64,000 nucleotides of DNA, taken from positions 3,038,001-3,102,000 of the forward strand of contig OY759762.1 of assembly GCA_963662645.2 (NCBI GenBank). Reading direction: 5' to 3'. Below, piece by piece: positions 35,545 to 45,023 of the stretch. This stretch comes from Aldehydirespirator sp963662645 (lineage in GTDB: Bacteria; Actinomycetota; Acidimicrobiia; Acidimicrobiales; Aldehydirespiratoraceae). Below the pieces are notes generated by a model that did not search any database, was not told the DNA's origin, and saw only the letters and a program-made list of their open reading frames with translations. Position numbers and translations under genes: made by a program. Position 1 is the first letter of the stretch, and each line of letters begins with the position of its first letter.

Positions 35545-36846
35545 GTGGCATCCGGTGCTGTGGTGCGGCCCGAGCCCGCGGACGACGGGCTGACGGGGGG
35601 ACCGTGGATCGAACCGCGCGGCGACAGCTTCGGCGCGGTCAGATCGCTGCTCGTCGGAGTGGCCCTGGTCATGTCCTGCAACGGTCTGCTGCGCGTCGCC
35701 CTAGGGGTGCGGGCCGAACTGGAGGACTTCGGGCTGGCGGTGACCGGCGTGGTGATGGCCGGCTACTTCCTGGGCTTCCTGTTCGGAACCCGGGCGGCGG
35801 AGCACTTCATCGCCTCCGTCGGCCACATCCGGGTGTTCGCCGCGCTGTCCTCGGTGGGCTCGGCCGCCGCGATCCTGCACGTAATCTGGATCAATCCGGT
35901 GTCGTGGACCCTGCTGAGGTTGGCCTACGGGCTGTGCCTGGCCGGCATCCTGGTGACCGTCGAGTCGTGGCTCAACGACATGGCCACCAACGCCACCCGG
36001 GGCCGGATGCTGTCGCGCTACATGATCGTCACGATGGGCGGGATGGGCGCTGGCCAGCTCATGCTCAACGTCGCCGATCCCGGCGGCTTCAAGCTGTTCG
36101 TGGTGTCCTCGGCGCTGATCTCGTTCGCGCTGGTGCCGGTGGCCTTGTCGGCGTCCACCGCGCCGCCGCTCGTGGTGCCCGAGCCGGTCTCGCTGCGCGA
36201 GCTTGTCAAGATCGTGCCGCTGGGGCTGCTCACCGCGTTCTGGGTCGGCGTCTCACAAGGCTGCCTGATGGGGCTCGGTGCGTTCTACGCCGCCTCCGAG
36301 GGCCTGTCCGACACCCGGATCTCGCTGTTCGTGGTCTCGTCCATGGTGGGCTCGGTGGTGTTCCAGTGGCTCATCGGCAGTGCCTCCGACCGGGTGCCGC
36401 GCCGTTATGTGATCCTTGTCGTGGCCATCATCGCGGCCGGCTCGGCGGGGCTGCACCTGCTGGTGTCGGTGGGGTCGGTGCTCTCGCTGCTGCTGATGTT
36501 CGTTCACGGCGGCTCGACCTTCCCCCTGTACTCGCTGGCCGTGGCCACCACCGCCGACAGCGTCTCGCCCGCGCAGTTGACCGGGGCCAGCGCATCGCTG
36601 GTGCGGGTCAGCGGGGTCGGGGCCGTGATAGGGCCGACGCTGGGCGGGTTCCTGATGGCGGCCATCGCGCCGTGGGCCTACTTCGGCGTACTGATCGTGT
36701 GCCACGCCGTGATCGCGCTGTACGTCGTGTACCGCATGTTCACACGACCGGCCCCGCCGGTCGCCGAGCAGGGCACGTTCGATCCTTGGCCGCTGCGGGC
36801 CTCAGCCGTCGCTGCCAACCTCCTGCGTCGCCCGCTCCGGGGATAG
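35545..36846 (+). CDS. MFS transporter (YcaD-like)
   Basis: A 433-residue integral membrane protein with twelve predictable hydrophobic helices. The segments GVVMAGYFLGFLFGTRAAEH and LAYGLCLAGILVTVESWLND resemble the YcaD/YfkF branch of the major facilitator superfamily. A cytoplasmic loop in mid-protein precedes ELVKIVPLGLLTAFWVG. The substrate is unknown. It is followed after 96 nt by the ABC solute-binding gene on the same strand. Confidence 0.84.
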   Translation: MASGAVVRPEPADDGLTGGPWIEPRGDSFGAVRSLLVGVALVMSCNGLLRVALGVRAELEDFGLAVTGVVMAGYFLGFLFGTRAAEHFIASVGHIRVFAALSSVGSAAAILHVIWINPVSWTLLRLAYGLCLAGILVTVESWLNDMATNATRGRMLSRYMIVTMGGMGAGQLMLNVADPGGFKLFVVSSALISFALVPVALSASTAPPLVVPEPVSLRELVKIVPLGLLTAFWVGVSQGCLMGLGAFYAASEGLSDTRISLFVVSSMVGSVVFQWLIGSASDRVPRRYVILVVAIIAAGSAGLHLLVSVGSVLSLLLMFVHGGSTFPLYSLAVATTADSVSPAQLTGASASLVRVSGVGAVIGPTLGGFLMAAIAPWAYFGVLIVCHAVIALYVVYRMFTRPAPPVAEQGTFDPWPLRASAVAANLLRRPLRG

Positions 36847-36928
36847 GGGAGTCGAGCCCCGGGGCCGCCGGTGCCGGGGATAGGGCAGCCGACCCCTTTG
36901 GGACGCCTGCCGTGAGGGCAGTGACGGC

Positions 36929-36934
36929 TAGTGT
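36929..36934 (+). promoter_or_regulatory. -10 box TAGTGT of leaderless ABC-importer transcript
   Basis: TANNNT hexamer ending 8 nt before GTG 36943, the first gene of the ABC importer operon. Confidence 0.5.
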
Positions 36935-36942
36935 GAGACTCC

Positions 36943-38727
36943 GTGAGAGCGCAGCTGGCGAAACCGTCGCGGTATCTCGGACACTGGCGGGGACTGCTGG
37001 CGGTGGCGGCACTGGTCGCCGCGGCCGCATGCGGCGGCTCTTTCGACATTGACATCGAAGCGGCGGACAGCGACAGCGCAACCGATCCCGCCGCCACGAC
37101 CGCCGCCGACGACACAGCTCCGGCGCCGGCGGAGCCCGCCGCGGGACGTCCCGGCGGCGAGATCGTGCTGGCGGTGGAGCAGTGGCCCGAGTGCCTCAAC
37201 CCGCTGACCTCCTGCGCCAACGCCAGCTGGCTCGGCTGGTCGGTGCTCGTCCATTTCCAGGCCGGCCTGATGGAGTACGACGAGGCCAACAACCTGAGGG
37301 CCTCCCCGGTAATCGTCGAAGCTCCCGGCCCGGACAACGGCGGGGTGGAGACCCACTCCGACGGCAGCTTCACCGTGACCTACCGGCTCGACCCCCAGGC
37401 GCGCTGGAGCGACGGCACGCCCATCACCAGCACCGACGTGTGGTTCACGTGGCGCGCCGTGCTCGACACCGAAGGCTCGCTCAACACGATCGGCTACGAC
37501 CTCATCACGGATGTGGGCCACGAGGACCCCCACACCGCGGTCATCACGTTCTCGGAGCCCTACGCACCCTGGCGCCAGCTCTTCGGCGGGCTCCTGCCGG
37601 CCCACGCCTTCGACGGCGATACCGAGATATCCGGCTACTGGAACGACTCGATCCCGATCTCGGCCGGGCCGTGGCGCCAGGAGTCCTGGAGCCAGGAGCA
37701 GCACATCCTCGTCCCCAACGAGAACTACTGGGTCGCCGACCGTATGCCGCTGGTCGACCGGGTGGTGATGGTCCCCCGGGAAGACACCGACACCGAGGTC
37801 GCGGCCCTGCAGACAGGCGAGGTCATGGCCGCCTTCCCCCAGCCCTTCCCCGGTGCCAAGCAGCGTCTCGGACCGCCGTTGGCGTTCGTGTCTGGGGAGG
37901 GCATCTTCATGGAGGGCCTCTGGATCAATCAGGCCGCGCCCGACCGACGCTTCGAGATAACCACAGGGCTCCGTCAGGCCCTCGCCCATTCGCTCGACCG
38001 GGAGCAAGTCGCCGAGGTCGCGCTGGGCCCCATCATCGACGATCCGATGGTGCTGCAGTGCGCAGGCTGGAACCCGGCCTTCGGAGAGTGGTGCGGCTCA
38101 CACTTCGATCGGTACGTCCAGGACATGGACGCCGTCGAGGAACTGCTGACCGCCGACGGCTGGACCCGCCCTGACCTCCAGGGCCTGTGGGTCAACTCTG
38201 AGGGCGTCGAGCTGGTGCTGCAGTGGAACACCGTCGCCGGCAACAAGCGCCGCGAGGACATCCAGGCTCTGGTGACCGAGATGACCAAGCCGTTCGGGAT
38301 CGGCTGGGAGATCATCAACTACGACGCAGGCGAACTCTTCCAGAATCGCCTGCCGGTCATGAACTTCGGCCCGGTGGCGCTGTTCGCCAACAGCACAAAC
38401 CCCGATCCGTCCGTTACCGCCCTCTACGACATCGACGGCATCCCCACCGAGGCCAACTCCTACAGCGGCCAGAACTTCACCGCCTACGCCAGCCAGCAGG
38501 CCAGCGATCTGGCCTTCGCCATAGACGCCGAACTCGACGAGGCAGAGCGTTTGAAGCTGGTCCACGAACTGGGCGCCCTGCTCGCCGACGACGTCCCCTG
38601 GATTCCGCTGTACATGCTGCCGAACCTGCTGGCCTGGGACCCCGAGGTGCTGGAAGGACCGGGCAAGTACGTGTCGAGCGTTTACGGAGGCTTCTACGAC
38701 CTCTACGACTGGACAGTGATCGGGTGA
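36943..38727 (+). CDS. ABC transporter solute-binding lipoprotein, oligopeptide family 5
   Basis: A 594-residue lipoprotein. A basic N-terminus, hydrophobic stretch and lipobox VAAAAC predict attachment at Cys30, then an acidic/Ala-rich linker (about 31-65). The binding domain has DPQARWSDGTPITSTDVWFT, the signature of DppA/OppA-type proteins. It captures a peptide or similar solute outside the membrane for the two permeases downstream. The ligand is unknown. The stop codon lies in a repeat that is copied downstream. Confidence 0.88.
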   Translation: MRAQLAKPSRYLGHWRGLLAVAALVAAAACGGSFDIDIEAADSDSATDPAATTAADDTAPAPAEPAAGRPGGEIVLAVEQWPECLNPLTSCANASWLGWSVLVHFQAGLMEYDEANNLRASPVIVEAPGPDNGGVETHSDGSFTVTYRLDPQARWSDGTPITSTDVWFTWRAVLDTEGSLNTIGYDLITDVGHEDPHTAVITFSEPYAPWRQLFGGLLPAHAFDGDTEISGYWNDSIPISAGPWRQESWSQEQHILVPNENYWVADRMPLVDRVVMVPREDTDTEVAALQTGEVMAAFPQPFPGAKQRLGPPLAFVSGEGIFMEGLWINQAAPDRRFEITTGLRQALAHSLDREQVAEVALGPIIDDPMVLQCAGWNPAFGEWCGSHFDRYVQDMDAVEELLTADGWTRPDLQGLWVNSEGVELVLQWNTVAGNKRREDIQALVTEMTKPFGIGWEIINYDAGELFQNRLPVMNFGPVALFANSTNPDPSVTALYDIDGIPTEANSYSGQNFTAYASQQASDLAFAIDAELDEAERLKLVHELGALLADDVPWIPLYMLPNLLAWDPEVLEGPGKYVSSVYGGFYDLYDWTVIG

Positions 38728-38798
38728 GCGGTCGGGAACGATCGGGTGAGCGACAGGGCGATCGGTCGGGGCGTGATCGGGTGAGCGACAGGGCGATC
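38718..38798 (+). repeat. Tandem copies of the solute-binding gene 3' end
   Basis: GATCGGGTGAGCG, which holds the gene's TGA stop, begins at 38718. Longer copies, GATCGGGTGAGCGACAGGGC, start at 38740 and 38775, 35 bp apart and identical over 24 bp. Confidence 0.8.
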
Positions 38799-38830
38799 CG
38801 GCGAGCGGGGCCGGTGGGCACACTTCGAGG

Positions 38831-39811
38831 GTGATCCGTTACGCGGCCGGACGTCTCGCGGTCACCGTTCCCATACTCCTGGCGGTCTCGTTCGCCACAT
38901 TCTGGGCGGCGGGCAAGATCACTAGTCCTGCCGCCCAGCTGACGCTCAACCCCCGCATCAGCCCCGAGGCCCGAAGGGCCTACATCGAATCCCTCGGCCT
39001 AGACGAGCCCTTCGGGGTTCGCTACCTGACGTGGCTGGGCAACTTCGTGACTGGCGACCTGGGCACGTCGCTGGTCCGCAATGGCCAGGACGTGTGGCCG
39101 CTGGTGCGCAGCGCCATGGCCAACACGCTGCTGCTGATCGCGGTGGCGATGGCCATCTCGCTCGCGGTCGGGCTGGCTGTGGGCACTCTGTCGGCGCTGC
39201 GCCCAGACTCGGTCGTCGACAGGGCCGCCACCACGGTGTCGTTTCTGGGCATCTCGATTCCGGTGTTCTGGCTGGGTCTCATGCTGCAACTGCTGTTCGG
39301 GCTGTACCTGGCCCAGTGGCTCCGGCTCGGAGCGCCCCTGCTGCCCACCGCCGGCATCTACTCGCCCGGCCAGCAGGGCTTCGACCTGCTGGACAGGGCC
39401 CGCCACCTCGCGCTGCCGGTGATCGCGCTGTCGCTGCAGCTGATCGCGGCCTACAGCCGCTACATGAGGTCTTCCATGCTCGACGTCATGGGCATGGACT
39501 ACATCTCCACCGCCCGGGCCAAGGGCCTGCCCGAACGCCAGGTGGTTGTGCGCCACGGCGTGCGCAATGCGCTGATCCCGGTGACGACGCTGGCCGCGGT
39601 GGATCTCGGCCTGCTGGTGGGCGGCTTGATCGTCACCGAGCGGGTCTTCCAGTACCCGGGCATGGGCCTCCTGTTCCTCGACGCACTCCACGGCGGCGAC
39701 TACCCCGTGCTGCTGGCCACGGTGATGATCGTCGCGGCCGCGGTGTTCTTGATGAACCTGCTGGCCGATCTGCTCTACGCCGTGCTCGACCCCAGGATCC
39801 GCTATGGCTGA
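38831..39811 (+). CDS. ABC transporter permease, DppB-like
   Basis: A 326-residue inner-membrane permease with six hydrophobic helices. The cytoplasmic ATPase-contact loop reads ARAKGLPERQV followed by RHGVRNALIPV, typical of DppB/OppB. It pairs with the DppC-like protein that starts 38 nt later. GTG 38831 starts the canonical RYAAGRLAVTVPILL. No ATP-binding subunits follow, so ATPases must be encoded elsewhere. Confidence 0.88.
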   Translation: MIRYAAGRLAVTVPILLAVSFATFWAAGKITSPAAQLTLNPRISPEARRAYIESLGLDEPFGVRYLTWLGNFVTGDLGTSLVRNGQDVWPLVRSAMANTLLLIAVAMAISLAVGLAVGTLSALRPDSVVDRAATTVSFLGISIPVFWLGLMLQLLFGLYLAQWLRLGAPLLPTAGIYSPGQQGFDLLDRARHLALPVIALSLQLIAAYSRYMRSSMLDVMGMDYISTARAKGLPERQVVVRHGVRNALIPVTTLAAVDLGLLVGGLIVTERVFQYPGMGLLFLDALHGGDYPVLLATVMIVAAAVFLMNLLADLLYAVLDPRIRYG

Positions 39812-39861
39812 GTGTTTCGATCTGGCGTGGCTGGGCGCGAGGATCCGCTATGGCTGAGCGT
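39793..39861 (+). repeat. Duplicated junction between the two permease genes
   Basis: AGGATCCGCTATGGCTGAG occurs at about 39793 and 39840. The first copy holds the end and TGA stop of the DppB gene; the second holds the ATG of the DppC gene. The first ATG opens a 17-codon frame that ends just after the second. Confidence 0.8.
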
Positions 39862-40800
39862 TCGCCGTTCCGGCCGGGCTACCAGCACCGGGGCGAGCGC
39901 CGGCTCAGCGACAGGCGGTCGATGGCGGGGCAGCCGCTGGAGACACCCAGCGATGAGGCCGCGCCGCACTGGCGGACCGTGTGGCGACGGTTCCGCAAGC
40001 ATCGTCTCGCGGCCGCTTCGCTGGCGATGTTCACCCTGATCGCGCTGTGCGCCGTATTCGCGGACTGGGTTGCTCCCTACGGTGCCACCGAGCAGAACCT
40101 GGACAGGATTCTCGCACCGCCGAGCGGCGACTTCCTGCTGGGAACCGACACCCTCGGGCGCGACACTCTGAGCCGGATCCTCTACGGAGGCCGGATCTCC
40201 CTGCTGGTCGGCGTGGCCGTGGCGTTGATCAGCGGTGTGGCAGGAACGGCTGTGGGTCTGGTGGCGGGCTATTGCCGGGGGTGGGTGGACTCGGCGCTGA
40301 TGCGCTTCACCGACACGATGCTGGCCCTCCCCAGTCTGATGGTGGTGATCATGGCGGCCCGAATACTGGGTGACAGCGTGCTCGATGTGGTGATCGTGCT
40401 GGCCGGAGTTACCTGGATGGTCCCGGCCCGCATCGTGCGAGCCAAAGTGCTGTCGCTGTGCGAGAACCAGTTCGTCGAGGCAGCCGTCGCGCTCGGTGTG
40501 CCCGGCCGCCGCATCATGGTCCGCGATCTGCTGCCCAACCTGGTCGGCGAGATCGTCGTCGCGGTGTCGTTGACCGTGGCGGGCGCCATCCTCGCCGAGT
40601 CGACGCTGAGTTTCCTGGGACTGGGGGTCAGCCCGGCCCACACCGCCACCTGGGGAAACATGCTCGGGGGCAATGAGGGCTTCATGATCACCGCGCCCTG
40701 GCTGGTGTGGGCGCCGGGTCTGGCCATCGTGGCCACGGTCCTGTGCATCAACTTCATCGGGGACGGTCTGCGCGACGCCCTCGATCCGCCCCGCCGGTAG
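39850..40800 (+). CDS. ABC transporter permease, DppC-like
   Basis: A 316-residue permease. A long, basic cytoplasmic N-terminus (about 1-55) precedes the first helix. PPSGDFLLGTDTLGRDTLSR is the DppC/OppC hallmark, and EAAVALGVPGRR is the ATPase-contact loop. It forms the heterodimeric channel with the preceding gene. The following gene is unrelated, which leaves this importer operon without ATPases. Confidence 0.88.
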   Translation: MAERSPFRPGYQHRGERRLSDRRSMAGQPLETPSDEAAPHWRTVWRRFRKHRLAAASLAMFTLIALCAVFADWVAPYGATEQNLDRILAPPSGDFLLGTDTLGRDTLSRILYGGRISLLVGVAVALISGVAGTAVGLVAGYCRGWVDSALMRFTDTMLALPSLMVVIMAARILGDSVLDVVIVLAGVTWMVPARIVRAKVLSLCENQFVEAAVALGVPGRRIMVRDLLPNLVGEIVVAVSLTVAGAILAESTLSFLGLGVSPAHTATWGNMLGGNEGFMITAPWLVWAPGLAIVATVLCINFIGDGLRDALDPPRR

Positions 40801-40937
40801 CCGACAGCGCGATGTCCTCGTTCCGTCCCGCCGGTAGCCACGAGCGGGCTGGATGGGCCGCTGTCGCGATGAAGCGCGGCGGTGGCCCACTAGCCTCAGA
40901 CCCAGGTCCCCTCGGAGCGCGTCGAAAGGAGACACAG

Positions 40938-41303
40938 ATGGCGGAGCGAGGTTCATCGGCTTGGCACTCGTGGGTGGAGGCGGTCTTCGACGATCGGGTC
41001 AACCGGTCCCGGCCCCGTGCGCTGAGGGCGCTCGCGGAGTGGGCCGCAGCCTCAGTGGCCGTGAATGGCGATGTCTACGCGGGCATCTCCGCGGGGTATG
41101 CGGCCGTGTCGCGCGCGGCCGAGTCTCCGGAGTCGACGATCCGGGCTGCTCGCTACGCCATCTGGCATGCAGTCACCTCCCTGCGCGAGAGCAGCCCCGA
41201 CGACATCGACGTGTGGCACTTCGAGCTCCACGCCGCGGGAGAGCTCATAGGTCTGCGCCTTCCCGACCGCCCCCAGCTGCAGGACGTCTCGATCGCCAGC
41301 TGA
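40938..41303 (+). CDS. Hypothetical protein
   Basis: A 121-residue soluble, mostly helical protein (MAERGSSAWHSWVEAVFDDR ...), not recognised. It has no membrane segment or metal motif. ATG 40938 is preceded by AAAGGAG at ideal spacing, and TAGCCT 46 nt upstream could be its -10. It lies convergent to the corrinoid operon, with which its link is unclear. Confidence 0.6.
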   Translation: MAERGSSAWHSWVEAVFDDRVNRSRPRALRALAEWAAASVAVNGDVYAGISAGYAAVSRAAESPESTIRAARYAIWHAVTSLRESSPDDIDVWHFELHAAGELIGLRLPDRPQLQDVSIAS

Positions 41304-41335
41304 CGGACCCGGCGGGCGCCCGCCCCGCCGCGGGG

Positions 41336-41388
41336 TCAGCCGATCTCGTCGATCAAGTCGTCGCGGAGCCGCTCAGCCGATCTCGTCG
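41336..41388 (-). repeat. Direct repeat of the MttB paralogue 2 stop region
   Basis: TCAGCCGATCTCGTCG occurs at 41336 and 41373, 37 bp apart. The second contains, on the minus strand, the final codons and TGA of the MttB gene; the first is an exact copy beyond the stop. Confidence 0.75.
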
Positions 41389-42905
41389 GGCATTTCGGCC
41401 TTGCGCCGGGCCATGAAGTCTCGCAGTTCGGCGTCCACCGCGTCGTCGATGGGGGGAGGCTCGTAGTCGGCCAGGAGCTGCTTCCAGCGGGCGTTGGCGC
41501 GCTGGGCCGCGGATAGAGAACCCTCCTCGGACCACTGCTCGTAGCTGGCCGCGTCGGAGATGTCCGATCGCCAGAAGGCGGTCTCGAAGTTGGCCAGTGT
41601 GTGCTGGTTGCCCAGGAAGTGGTCGCCGTGGGCGTTGGTCCGGAACGCCTCCATGGCCTGGCCGTTGTCGCTTGTGTCCACTCCCCGGGCCCAGACCTCC
41701 ATGGCGCCCAGCTGATCGGCGTCCAGGATCAGCTTCTCGTAGCCCAGGGCCAGGCCGCCCTCCTGCCAGCCCGCGGCGTGCAGCACGAAGTTCACGCCGG
41801 CCTGCATCGTGGGCAGCAGGGTGTGGGCCGACTCGTAGGCCGCCTGCGCGTCGGGGAGCTTCGAGGACGTGAACTGCCCGCCTGAGCGGAACGGCACCCC
41901 GACCCGGCGGGCCAGCGACGCCATCACGTAGATCGCCTGGCCGGCCTCGGGCGTGCCGAAGGTGGGCGCCCCGGTAGCCATCGACATCGACGAGGCGAAC
42001 GTGCCGAACACCACCGGCGCGCCGGGCCGCACCAGCTGCAGGTAGGCCATGCCCGACAGCGCCTCGGCCAGCGCCTGGGCGGCCAGGCCGGCCACCGTCA
42101 CCGGCGACATCGCCCCGGCCAGGATGAACGGGCTGACGATGCAGGCCTGGTTGGCGCGGGCGTATGTGGTGGCCGCGCCCAGCATGGTGGCGTCCCAGCG
42201 CATCGGCGACGAGGCGTTGATCAGCGAGGTCATCACCGTGCGGTCGGCGAGGTCTCCGCCGAAGGCGATGCGGGCCATCTCGACGGAGTCCGCGGTGCGG
42301 GAGGCCGCGGTCACCGAGCCCATGAACGGCTTGTCGCTGTAGCGCAGGTGGGCGTACACCATGTCGAGGTGGCGCTTGTTCACCGGCACGTCCACCGGCT
42401 CGCACACCGTGCCCCCGCTGTGGTGCAGCTGGGGCAGGGCGTAGGCGAGCTTCACCACGTTGCAGAAGTCCTCCAGCGTGGCGTAGCGGCGGCCCCGGTC
42501 GAGGTCCATCACGAAGGGCGATCCGTAGTTGGGGGCGAACACGGTGGCGTCGCCGCCGACCTTCACGCTGCGGGCGGGATTGCGGGCGTGCTGGGTGTAG
42601 ACGGCGGGCGCGTTGTCCTGCACGATCTGGCGGCACAGACCGGGCGGGAACTTCACAAGCTCGCCGTCGATGTCGGCCCCCGCGGCCCGCCACAGCTCCA
42701 GTGCCTCGGGGAACTCCTGGAAGGCGATGCCGACCTCGGACAGGATCGTCTCGGCGTTGCGCTCGATCTGCTCCAAGCCGTCGGCGTCGACTATGTCCAC
42801 GGGCGGTAGCCGGCGGACCAGGTACGGCGCGGCCTCCGCTGACGCCGCCCTCGCGGCCCGGCGGCCGGCCCGGCCCCCGCCTCTGCGCCCCCGTGTCTCG
42901 CTCAT
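41373..42905 (-). CDS. MttB-family methyltransferase, non-pyrrolysine (paralogue 2)
   Basis: A 510-residue TIM-barrel methyltransferase parallel to the gene at 7472. It shares the Arg-rich N-terminus, SPFILAGAMSPVTVAGLAAQ and VLHAAGWQEGGLALGYEKLI. No in-frame TAG is present. It closes the minus-strand corrinoid operon and is the likely substrate-specific component that methylates the corrinoid protein at 47040. The substrate is probably a quaternary or tertiary amine, but which one is unknown. ATG 42905 has GAGGGA upstream. Confidence 0.9.
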   Translation of the reverse strand: MSETRGRRGGGRAGRRAARAASAEAAPYLVRRLPPVDIVDADGLEQIERNAETILSEVGIAFQEFPEALELWRAAGADIDGELVKFPPGLCRQIVQDNAPAVYTQHARNPARSVKVGGDATVFAPNYGSPFVMDLDRGRRYATLEDFCNVVKLAYALPQLHHSGGTVCEPVDVPVNKRHLDMVYAHLRYSDKPFMGSVTAASRTADSVEMARIAFGGDLADRTVMTSLINASSPMRWDATMLGAATTYARANQACIVSPFILAGAMSPVTVAGLAAQALAEALSGMAYLQLVRPGAPVVFGTFASSMSMATGAPTFGTPEAGQAIYVMASLARRVGVPFRSGGQFTSSKLPDAQAAYESAHTLLPTMQAGVNFVLHAAGWQEGGLALGYEKLILDADQLGAMEVWARGVDTSDNGQAMEAFRTNAHGDHFLGNQHTLANFETAFWRSDISDAASYEQWSEEGSLSAAQRANARWKQLLADYEPPPIDDAVDAELRDFMARRKAEMPDEIG

Positions 42906-43008
42906 CGGTGTTCCCTCATTGTGTCCTGTCCCCAATCCTTGCGTCTTCTTGCTCGTCTGGCCTGTCCGCCCGGCATCGCGCCGAGGGATGGCCGGGGTTG
43001 TCTGCGCC

Positions 43009-44985
43009 TCATGCGGCGGGGCGAGGCCTGCGGCGACGGCGACGGCTCAGGTCGCTGTTGGATGTGTCCGCTGCGGGCAGATCGATCACCGCGGCCAGGT
43101 GGGGGGTGGGGTCGGTGTCGTGGGGGAAGGCCATGGCCGCCACAAACAGCTCCTGGAAGCGGGACTCGGTGGCCGTCTCGATCTTGATCACCGACCGCAC
43201 CGCCCGCTCTATCTCCAGCCGCTGCTCGCCGGACAGCAGCATGCGCACCGCGCCCACCCCCGAGGCGTTGCCGGCCGCTCGAACCCCGCCGTGGGGCGTG
43301 TCGGGCACGAGGCCCAGCACCATCGCCCGCACCGGGTCGATGTGGGCGCCGAAGGCGCCCGCCAGCCGGATGTCGGGCACCTCGACGATGCCGGCGTGCT
43401 CGCGCAGCAAGTCGATGCCGGCCCTCAGGGCGGCTTTGGCCAGCTGGACGGCCCGGACGTCGTTCTGGGTGACGTGCAGCCGGATCGGCGCCCACTGAAC
43501 CACGTAGCTGAAGGTGCGGTCGTCGGCCACGATCCGTTGCGACCGGCCCTGCTCCGAGGTGATCACGCCGTGGCGATCGATGATGCCGGCCAGGTACATC
43601 TCCGCGATCACCTCGATGATGCCCGAGCCGCACAGCCCCGAGACCTGCAGGCCGGCCCGGTCCAGCTCCTCGGCGAAGCCGGGCTCGTCGGACCAGAGCT
43701 CGCAGCCGATCACCTTGAGCCGGGGCTCCCAGGTGTCGGGATCGATGCGGATCCGCTCCACCGCGCCGGGAGTGGCCCGCTGGCCGCAGCTGATCTGGGC
43801 GCCCTCGAAGGCCGGGCCCGTCGGGCTGGACGCGGCCAGCACCCGGTTGCCGTCGCCCAGCACGATCTCGGCGTTGGTGCCCACATCCACCACCAGCATC
43901 GGCTCAGCCGCCCGGTGAGGGCCCTCGGCCAGGGTGGCCGCGGCCGCGTCCGCGCCGACATGCCCGGCGATGCACGGTCCCACGTACAGCGCGGCGTTTC
44001 GCAGGTCGATCCCGATGTCGGTGGCCCGGCCCCGCACGGCTGCGGCGGTGGTGAGCGTGAACGGCGCCGCTCCCAGCGGCGTGGGGTCCAGTCCCAGCAC
44101 CAGGTGGTGCATGATCGGGTTCCCCACCACGACCAGATCGTGCACCCGGCTGCGGTCCGCACCGGCCTGCTCGCACAGCTCGCCCACCAGTTCGTCGACG
44201 GCGTTGCGCACGGCCCCGGTGAGCTCGGCCTCGCCGCCGGGGTTCATCATCACGTAGGACACCCGGCTCATGAGGTCCTCGCCGAAGCGGATCTGCGGGT
44301 TCATCCGGCCCGAGGCCGCGGCCACCTCGCCCGACGAGAGCTCGAGCAGGTAGCCGGCGATGGTCGTCGATCCGACATCGACGGCCACCCCCCAGGCCTC
44401 GTCGGAGTAGCCGGGGCGCACGTCGAGGACGGTGCGGCGGTCGTGAACCACCACCGTGACCAACCGGTCTCCGGCCGCTATCGCCGGCGACAGCCCCGCC
44501 AGGACCGGCACCGGGAACTCCACATCGGTCAGCCCCCAGTCGGCGGCGAGGGCCTCGGCGATCAGGTCGACGTCGGCGACCTCGAAACCCAGGACGACCT
44601 CGGGCAGTTCCACATAATGCAGCGTGACGACCGGATGGATGACCACCCCGGTGAGATCGATCGACTTGCGCACCACTGGGCGGTGGACCTGGCTGGCAGG
44701 CGGGACGTCGATGACCGCGTCGGCCAGCAACACGGCCTGGCAGCCCAGCCGGCAGCCCTCGGACAGGGGGCGCCGCCCCCGGTAGCCCAGCTCCGTGGGG
44801 CCGGGATCGGACAGGACGCGGGCGTCGGTGGGCGAGACTTGGCAGCGGCCGCACAGGCCGCGGCCGCCGCACACCGAGTCGAGGTCGACGCCGCCGGCCC
44901 GGGCCGCGTCGAGCACGGTGGCTCCGGCAGCCACCGAGGCGCGTATCCCCGAGGGGTTGAACACGACGCTGTGCATGTCCTGCAT
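43009..44985 (-). CDS. RACo-like corrinoid-activating ATPase with [2Fe-2S] ferredoxin domain
   Basis: A 658-residue protein. The N-terminal ferredoxin domain has CGGRGLCGRC plus a distal cysteine in RLGCQAVL. The remainder is the ASKHA/DUF4445 fold with VAVDVGSTTIAGYLLEL and LVVDVGTNAEIVLG. Such proteins use ATP to reduce inactive Co(II) corrinoid back to Co(I). It lies 38 nt after the pterin-binding methyltransferase in the same operon, exactly where reactivation is needed. ATG 44976, preceded by CAGGAC, is an equally good start. The C-terminus ends in an Arg-rich tail. Confidence 0.88.
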   Translation of the reverse strand: MQDMHSVVFNPSGIRASVAAGATVLDAARAGGVDLDSVCGGRGLCGRCQVSPTDARVLSDPGPTELGYRGRRPLSEGCRLGCQAVLLADAVIDVPPASQVHRPVVRKSIDLTGVVIHPVVTLHYVELPEVVLGFEVADVDLIAEALAADWGLTDVEFPVPVLAGLSPAIAAGDRLVTVVVHDRRTVLDVRPGYSDEAWGVAVDVGSTTIAGYLLELSSGEVAAASGRMNPQIRFGEDLMSRVSYVMMNPGGEAELTGAVRNAVDELVGELCEQAGADRSRVHDLVVVGNPIMHHLVLGLDPTPLGAAPFTLTTAAAVRGRATDIGIDLRNAALYVGPCIAGHVGADAAAATLAEGPHRAAEPMLVVDVGTNAEIVLGDGNRVLAASSPTGPAFEGAQISCGQRATPGAVERIRIDPDTWEPRLKVIGCELWSDEPGFAEELDRAGLQVSGLCGSGIIEVIAEMYLAGIIDRHGVITSEQGRSQRIVADDRTFSYVVQWAPIRLHVTQNDVRAVQLAKAALRAGIDLLREHAGIVEVPDIRLAGAFGAHIDPVRAMVLGLVPDTPHGGVRAAGNASGVGAVRMLLSGEQRLEIERAVRSVIKIETATESRFQELFVAAMAFPHDTDPTPHLAAVIDLPAADTSNSDLSRRRRRRPRPAA

Positions 44986-45023
44986 GTCAGGCTTGTCCAG
45001 TCAAGGGCCCGTCGTGCATGGAC

